Assembly (NCBI GenBank): GCA_946490195.1
Contig: CAMLWN010000007.1
Coordinates: 1-38,893, forward strand
Direction of reading: 5' to 3'
Origin: an uncultured Mycoplasmatota bacterium
GTDB taxonomy: Bacteria; Bacillota_I; Bacilli_A; RF39; UBA660
Length of the DNA stretch: 38,893 nucleotides
Below the pieces are notes generated by a model, which did not search any database, was not told the DNA's origin, and worked only from the letters and a program-made list of their open reading frames with translations. A program made the translations under genes and the position numbers. Of the stretch, positions 23,874-31,726 are shown in pieces (the stretch's first letter is position 1; every line of letters starts with the position of its first letter).

Positions 23874-24115
23874 ATGAAATTACATTTGAAAAAGCATTAC
23901 AAGATTTAGAAGAAATTATTAAAGATTTAGAAAGTGGAAGTATTCCGTTAGAAGAAGCAATTAACAAATACACAGATGCGATGAATTTAGTTAAAATTTG
24001 TCAAGAAAAACTAGATAAAGCAACCAAACAAGTTAATAAGATTTTAAGCGAAAATGATGAATTAAAAGACTTTGAATTAGAAAGTAAGGAAGAGAGTCAT
24101 GAGCAAATTAGTTAG
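23870..24115 (+). CDS. xseB: Exodeoxyribonuclease VII small subunit
   Basis: Small helical subunit (81 residues) that coats the XseA coiled-coil arm. The family signature is FEKALQDLEEIIKDLESGSI followed by PLEEAINKYTDAMNLVKICQEKL. It has an AAAGGAG ribosome binding site inside the end of xseA and overlaps xseA by 4 bases. Its last 17 bases overlap proS. Confidence 0.95.
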   Translation: MNEITFEKALQDLEEIIKDLESGSIPLEEAINKYTDAMNLVKICQEKLDKATKQVNKILSENDELKDFELESKEESHEQIS

Positions 24116-25520
24116 TAAAATTACCGACCGTGATGTAGATTTTGCCAAGTGGTATACAGACGTAGTAAGAGAAGCTGATTTAGTAGCTTATTCATCTGTC
24201 AAAGGCAGTATGATTATCAGACCCTATGGCTATGCGATTTGGGAAAATATACAGAGAATATTAGATAAAGAATTTAAAAAAACAGGTCATGAAAACGTTC
24301 AGATGCCAATGTTTATTCCAGAGTCTTTATTAAATGTAGAAAAAGAACACGTTAATGGTTTCGCGCCAGAGGTAGCTTGGGTTACACATGGTGGAAACGA
24401 AAAATTAGAAGAGAGAATGTGTGTAAGACCAACAAGTGAAGTTTTATTTTGTGAACACTATAAAAACATTATCAAGTCTTATCGGGATTTACCTAAACTA
24501 TATAATCAATGGTGCACAATCGTTCGTTGGGAAAAAACAACAAGACCATTTTTAAGAAGTAGAGAAATTCTTTGGCAAGAAGGACACACGATGCACAAAA
24601 CAAGCGAAGAAGCCAAAAAAGAAACTCTAAGAATGTTAAAAATATATGAAGATTTTCAAAGAAATATCTTAGCTTTACCTGTTTTAGTTGGTAGAAAAAC
24701 AGAAAAAGAAAAATTCGCTGGTGCTGAAGAAACATACACTCTAGAAGCAATGATGTATGATGGAGTAGCACTACAAAACGGAACGAGTCATTATTTTGGC
24801 AACCATTTTGCTAAAGCTTTTGGAATTCAATTTCTAGATGAGAACAATACATTGCAAACTCCATATCAAACAAGCTGGGGAGTTTCAACAAGAATGATTG
24901 GTGGAATAATTATGACTCACGGAGACAATCACGGTCTAGTACTTCCGCCAAACATCGCTCCAATTAAAATAATCTTTATTCCAATTACACAAGAAGAAAG
25001 TATTTTAAATACCATTGATGAAATTATTAAAAAAATACCTGAAGAATACACCTATAAAATCGATGATTCAGATAAAAGCCCTGGCTATAAATTTGCTGAA
25101 GCAGAAGTTAAAGGGATTCCAATTCGTGTCGAAGTTGGAAAAAGAGATTTAGAAAACGATGAAGTAACTGTAGTTAGAAGAGATACTTTAGAAAAATATA
25201 AAGTGAAAACAAATGAAGTAGCAGACTACATCTTAAAACTTTTAGAAACAATTCAAAAAGATATGTATGATAGAGCTTTACAAAGAAGAAACGAAAAAAT
25301 CTTTGATGTAAAAGACTATGATGACATGAAAGAATTAATTAAAGAAAAAACAGGTTTTATCAAGATAAATTGGTGTGGAAAAACAGAATGTGAAGAACAA
25401 ATTAAAAATGATACAGGATATAAAAGTCGCTGTATTATTGAAGAAGAAAAACCAACCGGAAAATGTATTGTATGTGGAAAAGAAGCAACTTGTCGTATAT
25501 ATGTAGGTAAACAATATTAA
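24099..25520 (+). CDS. proS: Prolyl-tRNA synthetase, eukaryote/archaeal-like (type 3)
   Basis: Class IIa synthetase that charges tRNA-Pro. 473 residues and no YbaK-type editing insertion, which marks the short ProS3 form. Motif 1 region GSMIIRPYGYAIWENIQ, motif 2 RWEKTTRPFLRSREILWQEGHT and motif 3 HGDNHGLVLPPNIAP are present. The C-terminus has a zinc-type domain with cysteines in WCGKTECEEQ and CIVCGKEATC, again typical of this form. It overlaps xseB by 17 bases with GGAAGAGAG as ribosome binding site, and ends the nusB operon at a terminator. Confidence 0.96.
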   Translation: MSKLVSKITDRDVDFAKWYTDVVREADLVAYSSVKGSMIIRPYGYAIWENIQRILDKEFKKTGHENVQMPMFIPESLLNVEKEHVNGFAPEVAWVTHGGNEKLEERMCVRPTSEVLFCEHYKNIIKSYRDLPKLYNQWCTIVRWEKTTRPFLRSREILWQEGHTMHKTSEEAKKETLRMLKIYEDFQRNILALPVLVGRKTEKEKFAGAEETYTLEAMMYDGVALQNGTSHYFGNHFAKAFGIQFLDENNTLQTPYQTSWGVSTRMIGGIIMTHGDNHGLVLPPNIAPIKIIFIPITQEESILNTIDEIIKKIPEEYTYKIDDSDKSPGYKFAEAEVKGIPIRVEVGKRDLENDEVTVVRRDTLEKYKVKTNEVADYILKLLETIQKDMYDRALQRRNEKIFDVKDYDDMKELIKEKTGFIKINWCGKTECEEQIKNDTGYKSRCIIEEEKPTGKCIVCGKEATCRIYVGKQY

Positions 25521-25545
25521 GAAGGAAACTATCCTTCTTTTTTTG
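25519..25545 (+). terminator. Intrinsic terminator of the nusB-proS operon
   Basis: AAGAAGGA (25519-25526) / TCCTTCTT (25532-25539), five-base loop, then five or six T residues. Confidence 0.85.
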
Positions 25546-25665
25546 CGTCTATCTAATATATCTTCATGTAAAATAATTCAACTAAAAATCTTTTTCCTTG
25601 CATTTCCATTAAAATCGTGTCATACTGAATATAGTTTTCAAAATCGTTTTCCGAAGAGGAGGAAA

Positions 25666-26154
25666 ATGGATAAAATTTATGTTTCAAAAGAAGGTTTGCA
25701 AGAATTTCTAGAAGAATTGGAGAAAAAAAGAAAATTTCTAGAAAAAAATTTACAATTTCAAGGCGAAGCAATTCGAAATGCTCCAGGAGATGGATGGCAT
25801 GATAATTTTGCTTTCGAAGAAGCTATTCAGGAAGAAAGAAGGATTTCTAACGAGCTTCAAAAAATGATTTTAGATAAGCAAAAACTAGAAATCATCTCTG
25901 AAGAAAAAAAAGACAACAATCTAATTTACCTTGAAGACATAGTATGTATACGTTTCTTTTATAGCGAAGAGGACTATGAAAAAGATACAGTTAAACTCAC
26001 TGGAAAATATTTTCCTGTAGTAACAGCAAAAATAAAAGAAATAACCATAAATAGTCCTTTAGGAAAAGCACTCTATTTACAAAAAATAGGTTCAAAGGTA
26101 AAATATTCTGTTAACGAAAAAGAAATAATGGTAGAAATCCTAGAAAAAAGATAG
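25666..26154 (+). CDS. GreA/GreB-family transcription factor
   Basis: A 162-residue protein with the GreA layout: N-terminal coiled coil (about 1-75) and a C-terminal FKBP-like domain with INSPLGKALYLQKIGSKVKY, the typical Gre C-terminal signature. At the coiled-coil tip the sequence is GDGWHDNFAFEEA (41-53). The acidic DLSENAEY tip of GreA is altered, though D46 and E51/E52 remain. Gre factors rescue backtracked RNA polymerase; the altered tip leaves the exact activity open. A longer reading starts at 25543, but the ATG at 25666 has a perfect GAGGAGG site. It stands alone between two terminators. Confidence 0.85.
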   Translation: MDKIYVSKEGLQEFLEELEKKRKFLEKNLQFQGEAIRNAPGDGWHDNFAFEEAIQEERRISNELQKMILDKQKLEIISEEKKDNNLIYLEDIVCIRFFYSEEDYEKDTVKLTGKYFPVVTAKIKEITINSPLGKALYLQKIGSKVKYSVNEKEIMVEILEKR

Positions 26155-26171
26155 AAAACTCTATCTTTTTT
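26144..26171. terminator. Bidirectional terminator between greA-like and nitroreductase genes
   Basis: AAAAAAGATAG (26144-26154) / CTATCTTTTTT (26161-26171) with a six-base loop; it serves both convergent genes and includes both stop codons. Confidence 0.85.
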
Positions 26172-26691
26172 CATTATAAATAATATAATTCTCCTTTCTT
26201 TCTGCAGGAGCAAGAAGGTTTCCATCACGATAGCCTAAGATTACATTTGCAATTCCTTCATAATTTTCGCCTAATCCCCATTTTTTCATGAGTTCTTTTC
26301 CTTCAAAAGTTTCAAAAGTTTCTTTAGCTCGATGAATCCAACAAGAGTCGATACCTAAACTATACGCAGCATGAATAAGATTAGAAGCAACCGCAGCACC
26401 ATCTTGAACATAAGTACTTACATTTTTATCTGCAAAAAGGATAAGGAGAGTAGGGGCATCGTAAAAAGGGTTAATGCCTTCCTTTCGAATAAAACTACTA
26501 TTAATTTTAGCAATCTTTTTAATAAGATTGGCATCTTGAATAACCACAATAGAAGCACTTTGTTTTCCTTTTCCATTCGGAGCATAAGTGCCACATTTTA
26601 AAATGATTTGTAAATCTTCTTCTGGAATTTGTTTTTTTAAGTACTTTCTACAACTTCTTCTATTACATAAAACATGGATAACATCATTCAT
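26161..26691 (-). CDS. Nitroreductase-family protein
   Basis: FMN-dependent oxidoreductase fold of 176 residues. Signatures: NRRSCRKYLKKQIPEEDLQI at the N-terminus (the RxSxRxF/Y flavin-binding motif), CGTYAPNGKGKQSASIVVIQ, DGAAVASNLIHAAYSLGIDSCWIHRA and the C-terminal VILGYRDG. These enzymes reduce nitro compounds, quinones or enones with NAD(P)H; the substrate is not readable. A longer reading starts at 26751, but the ATG at 26691 has AGAAAGGA upstream and matches the family start. It is divergent from spoIVB. Confidence 0.9.
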   Translation of the reverse strand: MNDVIHVLCNRRSCRKYLKKQIPEEDLQIILKCGTYAPNGKGKQSASIVVIQDANLIKKIAKINSSFIRKEGINPFYDAPTLLILFADKNVSTYVQDGAAVASNLIHAAYSLGIDSCWIHRAKETFETFEGKELMKKWGLGENYEGIANVILGYRDGNLLAPAERKENYIIYNEKR

Positions 26692-26815
26692 ATTATTTCT
26701 ATCCTTTCTAATAAAAGTATACCATAAAAGAGCCAAATTTTTCCATAGCAACTATTTCCATACTTTTTAAAGCAAAGTTGTTTATACTACATGATGATTA
26801 GAAAGGAAGAGTAAA

Positions 26816-27805
26816 ATGAAAAAGAATTATAAAAACATGATTTTATTTTTAGTAGCCATATTTTTATTTCCTTTACAAGTATTTGCCTATTCAAATAAAG
26901 TTATCTTAGGTGGAGAAAGTGTTGGAATTCATATTGAAACACCTGGTGTCATGGTTATAGGTTTTTACCCTGTAAATGGCGAATATTTAAAAGGTACACC
27001 CGAAATCCAAATAGGAGATTTAATCATTAAAGTAAATCAAACACAAGTATCTTCTATTAGCGATTTAACATCTGTCATTGAAAAAGAAATAATGAATAAT
27101 GAAATCGAATTAATTGTAAATCGTGACAATGAAGAAAAGAAAATCAAAATGACGTTAGAAAAAGTAGACGGAATTTATAAAACCGGACTCTATGTAAAAG
27201 ATAGCATTACAGGTATTGGCACACTTACCTATATTGACCCGGAAACCAAAGTCTATGGAGCTTTAGGACATGAGATTCTTGAAAGTACTACAAGTGAAAT
27301 AGTTGGAGTAAGAACAGGTAGAATTTTTGAAAGTACAATTACAAGCATTAACAAAAGTAGTACCGGTGTAGCTGGCGCTAAAAATGCAAATTTCAATTAC
27401 AAAAATATTTATGGAAACATCCTAACAAATGGTTCACATGGTATTTATGGAATTTATGAGGCCGACCTAAATCCTAAAGTAATAGAGATTGCTAATCCAG
27501 ATGAAATTAAAATTGGAAAAGCCTCAATTTATACGGTTTTAGATGGTCAAGAAAAAAAAGAATATGAAATTGAAATTACAAGCATTAAAGAATATAGTGA
27601 TGTAAAAAATGTTACATTTGAAATAACAGATAAAGAACTCATTGAAAAAACCGGTGGAGTAGTGCAAGGAATGAGTGGTTCTCCAATCGTCCAAAACGAT
27701 AAACTAATCGGAGCAGTTACTCATGTTATTGTCGACAACCCACTTACTGGATATGGAATATTCATTACAACCATGCTAGAAACCGGAGATGAATATGCAG
27801 AATAA
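26816..27805 (+). CDS. spoIVB: SpoIVB serine peptidase (S55)
   Basis: Secreted signalling protease; in Bacillus it is made in the forespore and activates pro-sigma-K processing in the mother cell. 329 residues: signal peptide or anchor (about 8-24, ending VFA), PDZ domain (about 35-115, IGDLIIKVNQTQV) and S55 peptidase domain. Likely triad: H152 in GALGHEI, D272 in EITDKEL and S287 in GMSGSP, with spacing close to the Bacillus enzyme. It is shorter than B. subtilis SpoIVB (about 426). A strong AGAAAGGAAGAG ribosome binding site precedes the ATG. Good evidence that the lineage has, or recently had, sporulation. Confidence 0.92.
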   Translation: MKKNYKNMILFLVAIFLFPLQVFAYSNKVILGGESVGIHIETPGVMVIGFYPVNGEYLKGTPEIQIGDLIIKVNQTQVSSISDLTSVIEKEIMNNEIELIVNRDNEEKKIKMTLEKVDGIYKTGLYVKDSITGIGTLTYIDPETKVYGALGHEILESTTSEIVGVRTGRIFESTITSINKSSTGVAGAKNANFNYKNIYGNILTNGSHGIYGIYEADLNPKVIEIANPDEIKIGKASIYTVLDGQEKKEYEIEITSIKEYSDVKNVTFEITDKELIEKTGGVVQGMSGSPIVQNDKLIGAVTHVIVDNPLTGYGIFITTMLETGDEYAE

Positions 27806-27808
27806 AAA

Positions 27809-27834
27809 AATCGAGACTTAACTCGATTCTTTTT
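27809..27834. terminator. Terminator after spoIVB
   Basis: AATCGAG (27809-27815) / CTCGATT (27822-27828), six-base loop, then CTTTTT; the A-run on the other side also suits the convergent micro-ORF. Confidence 0.8.
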
Positions 27835-27928
27835 ATTGAAATGCATAAACTGCAATACTAGCAACAATTCCAGCTACCATGATAAATAAAATAATCCATG
27901 TAACTACTTGTCGTACTCTTTTATTCAT
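27833..27928 (-). CDS. 31-residue single-pass membrane peptide (DUF4044-like)
   Basis: A short reading frame with a clear ribosome binding site (AGAGAGGTC, nine bases before the ATG at 27928) and a terminator at its end. It encodes a basic start (MNKRVRQ) and one hydrophobic helix (VVTWIILFIMVAGIVASIAV). Size and layout resemble the tiny DUF4044-type membrane proteins of Firmicutes, whose function is unknown. Divergent from spoIIM. Confidence 0.6.
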   Translation of the reverse strand: MNKRVRQVVTWIILFIMVAGIVASIAVYAFQ

Positions 27929-28005
27929 AAAAATGACCTCTCTTTTTCTTATTAAATTTATCATAAAATCTTGTGTTTGTAAATATACTTTCTTAGGTGA
28001 TTAAC

Positions 28006-28584
28006 TTGAAATGTTGCAAAGAATATTTTAAAAAAAATCGATATTTCGTACTATTCTTAGCAGTTCTACTTATATTTGGTATTGTCATCGGATTATATCT
28101 CGGTATTTCTCATATCGATATGTTAAAAGAAGAAGTCACTTATTTTGCAGAAAATATATCAAATCGTACATATAATTATTTATTTTTTCATTTTTTTGTT
28201 TTCGTAGTTGGAATACTCACAAGCTTTTTTGCAATCGGGATTCCCTTTTTATGTACTCTGATTTTTTATGAAGGGATGAGTATCGGTTTTCTCTTAGGAA
28301 TTTTTAGTTTAACATATGGCTTAACCGGATTTATTTTTGCTTGCATTTTTATTCTAATTACAAAAGTATTCTATCTCATTTGTCTTTTGTTTTTATTTTC
28401 AAAATGTCTTCGAATAGCCAGAAAAATGATTGGAAAATACATCTACAAAACCGACCCAAGTATTATTGTTGTGCATTTAGTCAAAGGCTGTGCATTATGC
28501 ACCTTTCTCCTAATAATTTATGATGCTTTACTATGGGGATTAGGAAGCAGAATTCTACCACTTTTTAATTTTTTAATTCTTTGA
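28006..28584 (+). CDS. spoIIM: Stage II sporulation protein M family
   Basis: Membrane protein of the SpoIIM family. In Bacillus it forms the SpoIIDMP peptidoglycan-remodelling complex for engulfment. 192 residues with about five membrane segments; signatures are FYEGMSIGFLLGIFSLTYG and the C-terminal LVKGCALC...LLWGL region. The start is taken as TTG 28006, six bases after AGGTG; a GTG at 27997 lies inside that site. A TATACT at 27984-27989 could be the -10. A weak sigma-E-like pair (TCATAAA and AATATACT, 14 bases apart) is also possible. The stop TGA forms the TG of the mnmA extended -10. Non-sporulating bacteria also carry SpoIIM-like proteins, so spoIVB is the stronger marker. Confidence 0.82.
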   Translation: MKCCKEYFKKNRYFVLFLAVLLIFGIVIGLYLGISHIDMLKEEVTYFAENISNRTYNYLFFHFFVFVVGILTSFFAIGIPFLCTLIFYEGMSIGFLLGIFSLTYGLTGFIFACIFILITKVFYLICLLFLFSKCLRIARKMIGKYIYKTDPSIIVVHLVKGCALCTFLLIIYDALLWGLGSRILPLFNFLIL

Positions 28585-28590
28585 TATAAT
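28582..28590 (+). promoter_or_regulatory. Extended -10 promoter of mnmA
   Basis: TGaTATAAT at 28582-28590, built partly from the spoIIM stop codon, 24 bases before the mnmA start. Confidence 0.5.
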
Positions 28591-28614
28591 AGATAAAAGT
28601 TAAGGAAGTGCAAT

Positions 28615-29733
28615 ATGGAAAAGGAAAAAGTAATTGTTGGAATGAGTGGGGGAGTAGACTCTGCAGTAAGTGCTTATCTTTTACTAAAAGAAGGATATGA
28701 AGTAGAAGGCTTATTCATGCGAAACTGGGACGCATCATTAAATAACGATGTTTTAGGAAATCCAACTATAGATAACTCTATTTGTCCTCAAGAACAAGAT
28801 TATCAAGATGCTTTAAAAGCTTGTCAAATTTTAGGAATCCCTTTACATCGAGTAGATTTTATAAAAGAATACTGGGATAACGTTTTCACGTATTTTTTAG
28901 AAGAATTAAAAAAGGGTCGCACACCTAACCCAGATTTACTATGCAATAAATATATTAAATTTGATGTATTTAAAAAAGAAGCCTACAAACTAGGAGCAAA
29001 ATATATGGCAACTGGACATTATGCAAGAATGGAAAATGGCAAACTTTTAAGAGGAATAGACACGAACAAAGACCAAACCTATTTCCTAGCGCAGCTTACA
29101 CCTGACCAATTAAAAGACGTTTTATTTCCTGTTGGCAATTTAACAAAATCAGAAGTACGCAAAATTGCTGAAGAAGCAAAACTAAATGTAGCTTCAAAAA
29201 AAGATTCAACAGGCATTTGCTTTATTGGAGAAAGACATTTTCAAGAGTTTATTCATAATTATCTAAAACCAAATCCAGGAGATATTGTCAATGTAGAAAC
29301 TAATGAAGTTATCGGAAGACACACTGGCCTCATGAACTATACTATAGGTCAACGAAAAAATGTAGGTTTATCAGGATTTAAAGAAAGACATTATGTATGT
29401 GGCAAAAACGTTTCTAAAAATATATTATACGTTGCTTTTGGCGAGGATAACTCTTACTTAATGAGTGACAGCTGTACTTTAGAACAAGTTAATTGGATAA
29501 GTGCCACACATCCTACTTTTTGTACCGCAAAATTTCGATACCGTGGTAGCGATTATGCAGTTCAAATCGATTATTTAGAAAATGATGAAGTAAAAGTTAC
29601 ATATCCAGAACAAGTAAAATCCGTAACTCCAGGTCAGTTTTGTGTTTTTTATCTTGGCGAAGAATGCCTAGGGAGCGGGATTATAAAAGAAGTTTTTAAA
29701 AATAATGAAAAACTTTGGTATTTAAGTGATTAA
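28615..29733 (+). CDS. mnmA: tRNA-specific 2-thiouridylase
   Basis: Thiolates U34 of tRNA-Lys, -Glu and -Gln using persulfide sulfur and ATP. 372 residues, normal length. The PP-loop is GMSGGVDS (9-16); the catalytic cysteines are C110 (in NPDLLCNKYIKFD) and C202 (in GICFIGERHF), matching C102 and C199 of E. coli. Other signatures: MATGHYAR, DQTYFLAQL and GLMNYTIGQRKNVGLSG. AAGGAAG precedes the ATG. It stands alone between spoIIM and the XRE-type gene, with a short leader behind an extended -10. Confidence 0.97.
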   Translation: MEKEKVIVGMSGGVDSAVSAYLLLKEGYEVEGLFMRNWDASLNNDVLGNPTIDNSICPQEQDYQDALKACQILGIPLHRVDFIKEYWDNVFTYFLEELKKGRTPNPDLLCNKYIKFDVFKKEAYKLGAKYMATGHYARMENGKLLRGIDTNKDQTYFLAQLTPDQLKDVLFPVGNLTKSEVRKIAEEAKLNVASKKDSTGICFIGERHFQEFIHNYLKPNPGDIVNVETNEVIGRHTGLMNYTIGQRKNVGLSGFKERHYVCGKNVSKNILYVAFGEDNSYLMSDSCTLEQVNWISATHPTFCTAKFRYRGSDYAVQIDYLENDEVKVTYPEQVKSVTPGQFCVFYLGEECLGSGIIKEVFKNNEKLWYLSD

Positions 29734-29765
29734 AAGACTTTTCAAAAAATTTCATGCCCTTTTAC

Positions 29766-29794
29766 TTGACACAAAAATGTTAAGTAGATATAAT
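29766..29794 (+). promoter_or_regulatory. Perfect consensus sigma-A promoter of the XRE-type gene
   Basis: -35 TTGACA (29766-29771), exactly 17 bases, -10 TATAAT (29789-29794): 12 of 12 consensus bases. It is the strongest promoter seen in the window. Confidence 0.85.
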
Positions 29795-29831
29795 TATAAT
29801 GTAAATATTAAAAAGAGAGTAGGCATAGAAA

Positions 29832-30623
29832 ATGAACAAATTAAATGAATTATTACAAGAATTAGGAATTTCAAAGGTAAGACTAGCAAAATATCTAGGA
29901 GTTTCTAGACAAATGGTATACAACTATCTTGAACTCGATGATATAAATAAATGGCCTAAAGAGAAAAAAATTCTTCTTTATAAATTATTAGATATAACAG
30001 ATGATTCAGACAAAGCTTTAGAAAAAATCAATGTAACAACAGACTATTTAATGAGTGTTGAAAATCGTTTGAATCAAGGCATGAAAAACGCAAATGATAT
30101 AGACAATTATTTGGATTTAAAAAATTTAAATAAAGAGTCTCAAGTTCTTTTAACAGATATTGTAAATTTACTCAAAGAAAAACTCAGCGATGAAGAGAGA
30201 AGGGAAGAGAACTATTACGCTCTTTTATACTTATTCCATATGTTGCAATCAATGAGTAATGTACCAGAAATAAAATATATTTTTGGATATATGTCAAAAA
30301 TAACAGGATTTACAAAACCAGATGAATTTAAATTCAATGAAGACAAACAATTTATTTTCGAAGGAATTCTTTACTCTGCCCTAACGCTTTATAACAATGG
30401 GGGAGCCTCACGTAGCAAATTAGCAGAATCTCATCGTCGTTTCGTTCAAGAAATTGAAAAGAAAAACGAAGAAAAATTAAGTCGTACTCAACAATTAAAT
30501 ACCGTACGAATTCAAGCTTTAAAAGAACTTGGCTATACGGAAATTAATGTAAATAATGCTGAAGAAGTTTTTGAAAAAATCGCTGAAATTGAATCACGTG
30601 GTTCAATGATTGGTAACGAATAA
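29832..30623 (+). CDS. XRE-type helix-turn-helix protein of unknown role
   Basis: A 263-residue cytoplasmic protein. Residues about 3-55 form a Cro/C1-type helix-turn-helix (LNELLQELGISKVRLAKYLG then VSRQMVYNYLE), so it probably binds DNA. The remainder is helical and I do not recognise it. It contains a Lys/Glu-rich stretch (about 105-130), YYALLYLFHMLQSMSNV, and a C-terminal part beginning SRSKLAESHRRFVQEIEKKNEEK. The consensus promoter and a GAGAGTAGG ribosome binding site predict high expression, unusual for a plain repressor. It is followed by a terminator and stands alone. It could be a nucleoid-associated or global regulator, but that is inference. Confidence 0.8.
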   Translation: MNKLNELLQELGISKVRLAKYLGVSRQMVYNYLELDDINKWPKEKKILLYKLLDITDDSDKALEKINVTTDYLMSVENRLNQGMKNANDIDNYLDLKNLNKESQVLLTDIVNLLKEKLSDEERREENYYALLYLFHMLQSMSNVPEIKYIFGYMSKITGFTKPDEFKFNEDKQFIFEGILYSALTLYNNGGASRSKLAESHRRFVQEIEKKNEEKLSRTQQLNTVRIQALKELGYTEINVNNAEEVFEKIAEIESRGSMIGNE

Positions 30624-30624
30624 G

Positions 30625-30650
30625 ATACTAGACTACTCTAGTATTTTTTT
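30625..30650 (+). terminator. Intrinsic terminator after the XRE-type gene
   Basis: ATACTAGA (30625-30632) / TCTAGTAT (30637-30644), four-base loop, then six T residues. Confidence 0.85.
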
Positions 30651-30660
30651 GTTGCAAATC

Positions 30661-31022
30661 CCCTACTTTTTAAATCAAAAAAAAGAGGGGAGATAAAGAC
30701 TTTGATGCACTGAATGCATAATTATTGACCTTTTAAAATTTCGATGCAAATTAGCAAACCATACAATAATATAATAATAAGAACTAAATTAAATAATCAA
30801 TATAATATAATATAATCAATAATACATAATTAATTAAAAAATTAAAATTTAAAACAAAATTTAAAAACAAATGTATTTTATAAAAAACTAAATCAATACA
30901 AATAAAAAGTATGTAATCAAAAACAACAAACAATAAAAAAATAAAACAAATAAGTATTTATAAAACAATTCTCATTGCAAATTCAAATATTGCATAATGT
31001 ATGTTATGTAAACTGATTAAAA
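30661..31022. other. Extremely AT-rich intergenic desert
   Basis: No reading frame or RNA gene that I can support. By count, 30781-30960 has 19 G/C in 180 bases (about 11%). It contains short ATATAAT-type iterations around 30791-30820 and a small inverted repeat ATGCA/TGCAT near 30704-30718. It separates the XRE-type gene from an AT-rich membrane protein gene on the other strand. Confidence 0.6.
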
Positions 31023-31667
31023 TTATTTCAAATATTTTTGATGTTTATCATAATGAAAATAAATATAAGCTAAATTATCGATAAGTATGGCATAGATGCT
31101 CTCGCTTTTTATAGTATCATATCCTAAAAAGATTGTTTTAAATAAAAATGTATTAATGATATAAAATGCTCCATAAATTAATCCAATAAATACAGCTATT
31201 ACAATTATATATATTTTATTTTCATCAAAAAATATTGCTAAAATTGGAATGATAATAATCATTTGTTCAATAACTTTATTGAAAAAAGATTTAGGTTTAT
31301 AGGCTATTTCTTTGAGTTCATAATGTTCAATTAAAAACTTAATGTGTTCCTTAGTATTTATGTGGTATTTTTTCAAAAGATCATAAAATTCTTTTTTCTC
31401 TGTTTTACTTATTTGAAAAGAATTTAATTTAATTATGTTTTTAATACTCTTTTTTGGATATTTTTTATGAAGCTTATAAAGAAAGATTAAAGAACTAATT
31501 AAAAAGCAGCTAACATAAATAATAATAAATACTATGAAATTTATTTTATAAAATATTATGAAAAGTATAATTATAAAAGTTGCTAAAAAATAAGCTCCCC
31601 AAAAAAGATAGTCAAATGTTTTCATATGATTAATTTTCATAAATTCTTTTTCAAAATCCGTAAACAT
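31023..31667 (-). CDS. Hypothetical multi-pass membrane protein
   Basis: A 214-residue protein that I do not recognise. Four hydrophobic segments are visible (about 22-42, 44-64, 135-150 and 154-175). A charged cytoplasmic-type stretch of about 65 residues between the second and third includes KTEKKEFYDLLKKYHINTKE. An AAGAAAGAGAG ribosome binding site precedes the ATG. The gene is even richer in A/T than its neighbours and borders the AT-rich desert, which suggests an accessory or recently acquired gene. No catalytic motif is seen. Confidence 0.65.
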   Translation of the reverse strand: MFTDFEKEFMKINHMKTFDYLFWGAYFLATFIIILFIIFYKINFIVFIIIYVSCFLISSLIFLYKLHKKYPKKSIKNIIKLNSFQISKTEKKEFYDLLKKYHINTKEHIKFLIEHYELKEIAYKPKSFFNKVIEQMIIIIPILAIFFDENKIYIIVIAVFIGLIYGAFYIINTFLFKTIFLGYDTIKSESIYAILIDNLAYIYFHYDKHQKYLK

Positions 31668-31726
31668 ACTACTCTACTCTCTTTCTTATTCATAATCTTA
31701 TAATAAAAGAAAATGAAATACAAGTC

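Noticed and set aside
25543-25665. Longer N-terminus for the GreA-like protein
   Set aside because: The added residues do not resemble Gre proteins and begin inside the preceding terminator. GAGGAGG just before ATG 25666 decides the start.
30781-30960. CRISPR array or tandem-repeat locus
   Set aside because: Only short irregular ATATAAT iterations. There are no repeats of 20-40 bases with spacers and no cas genes.
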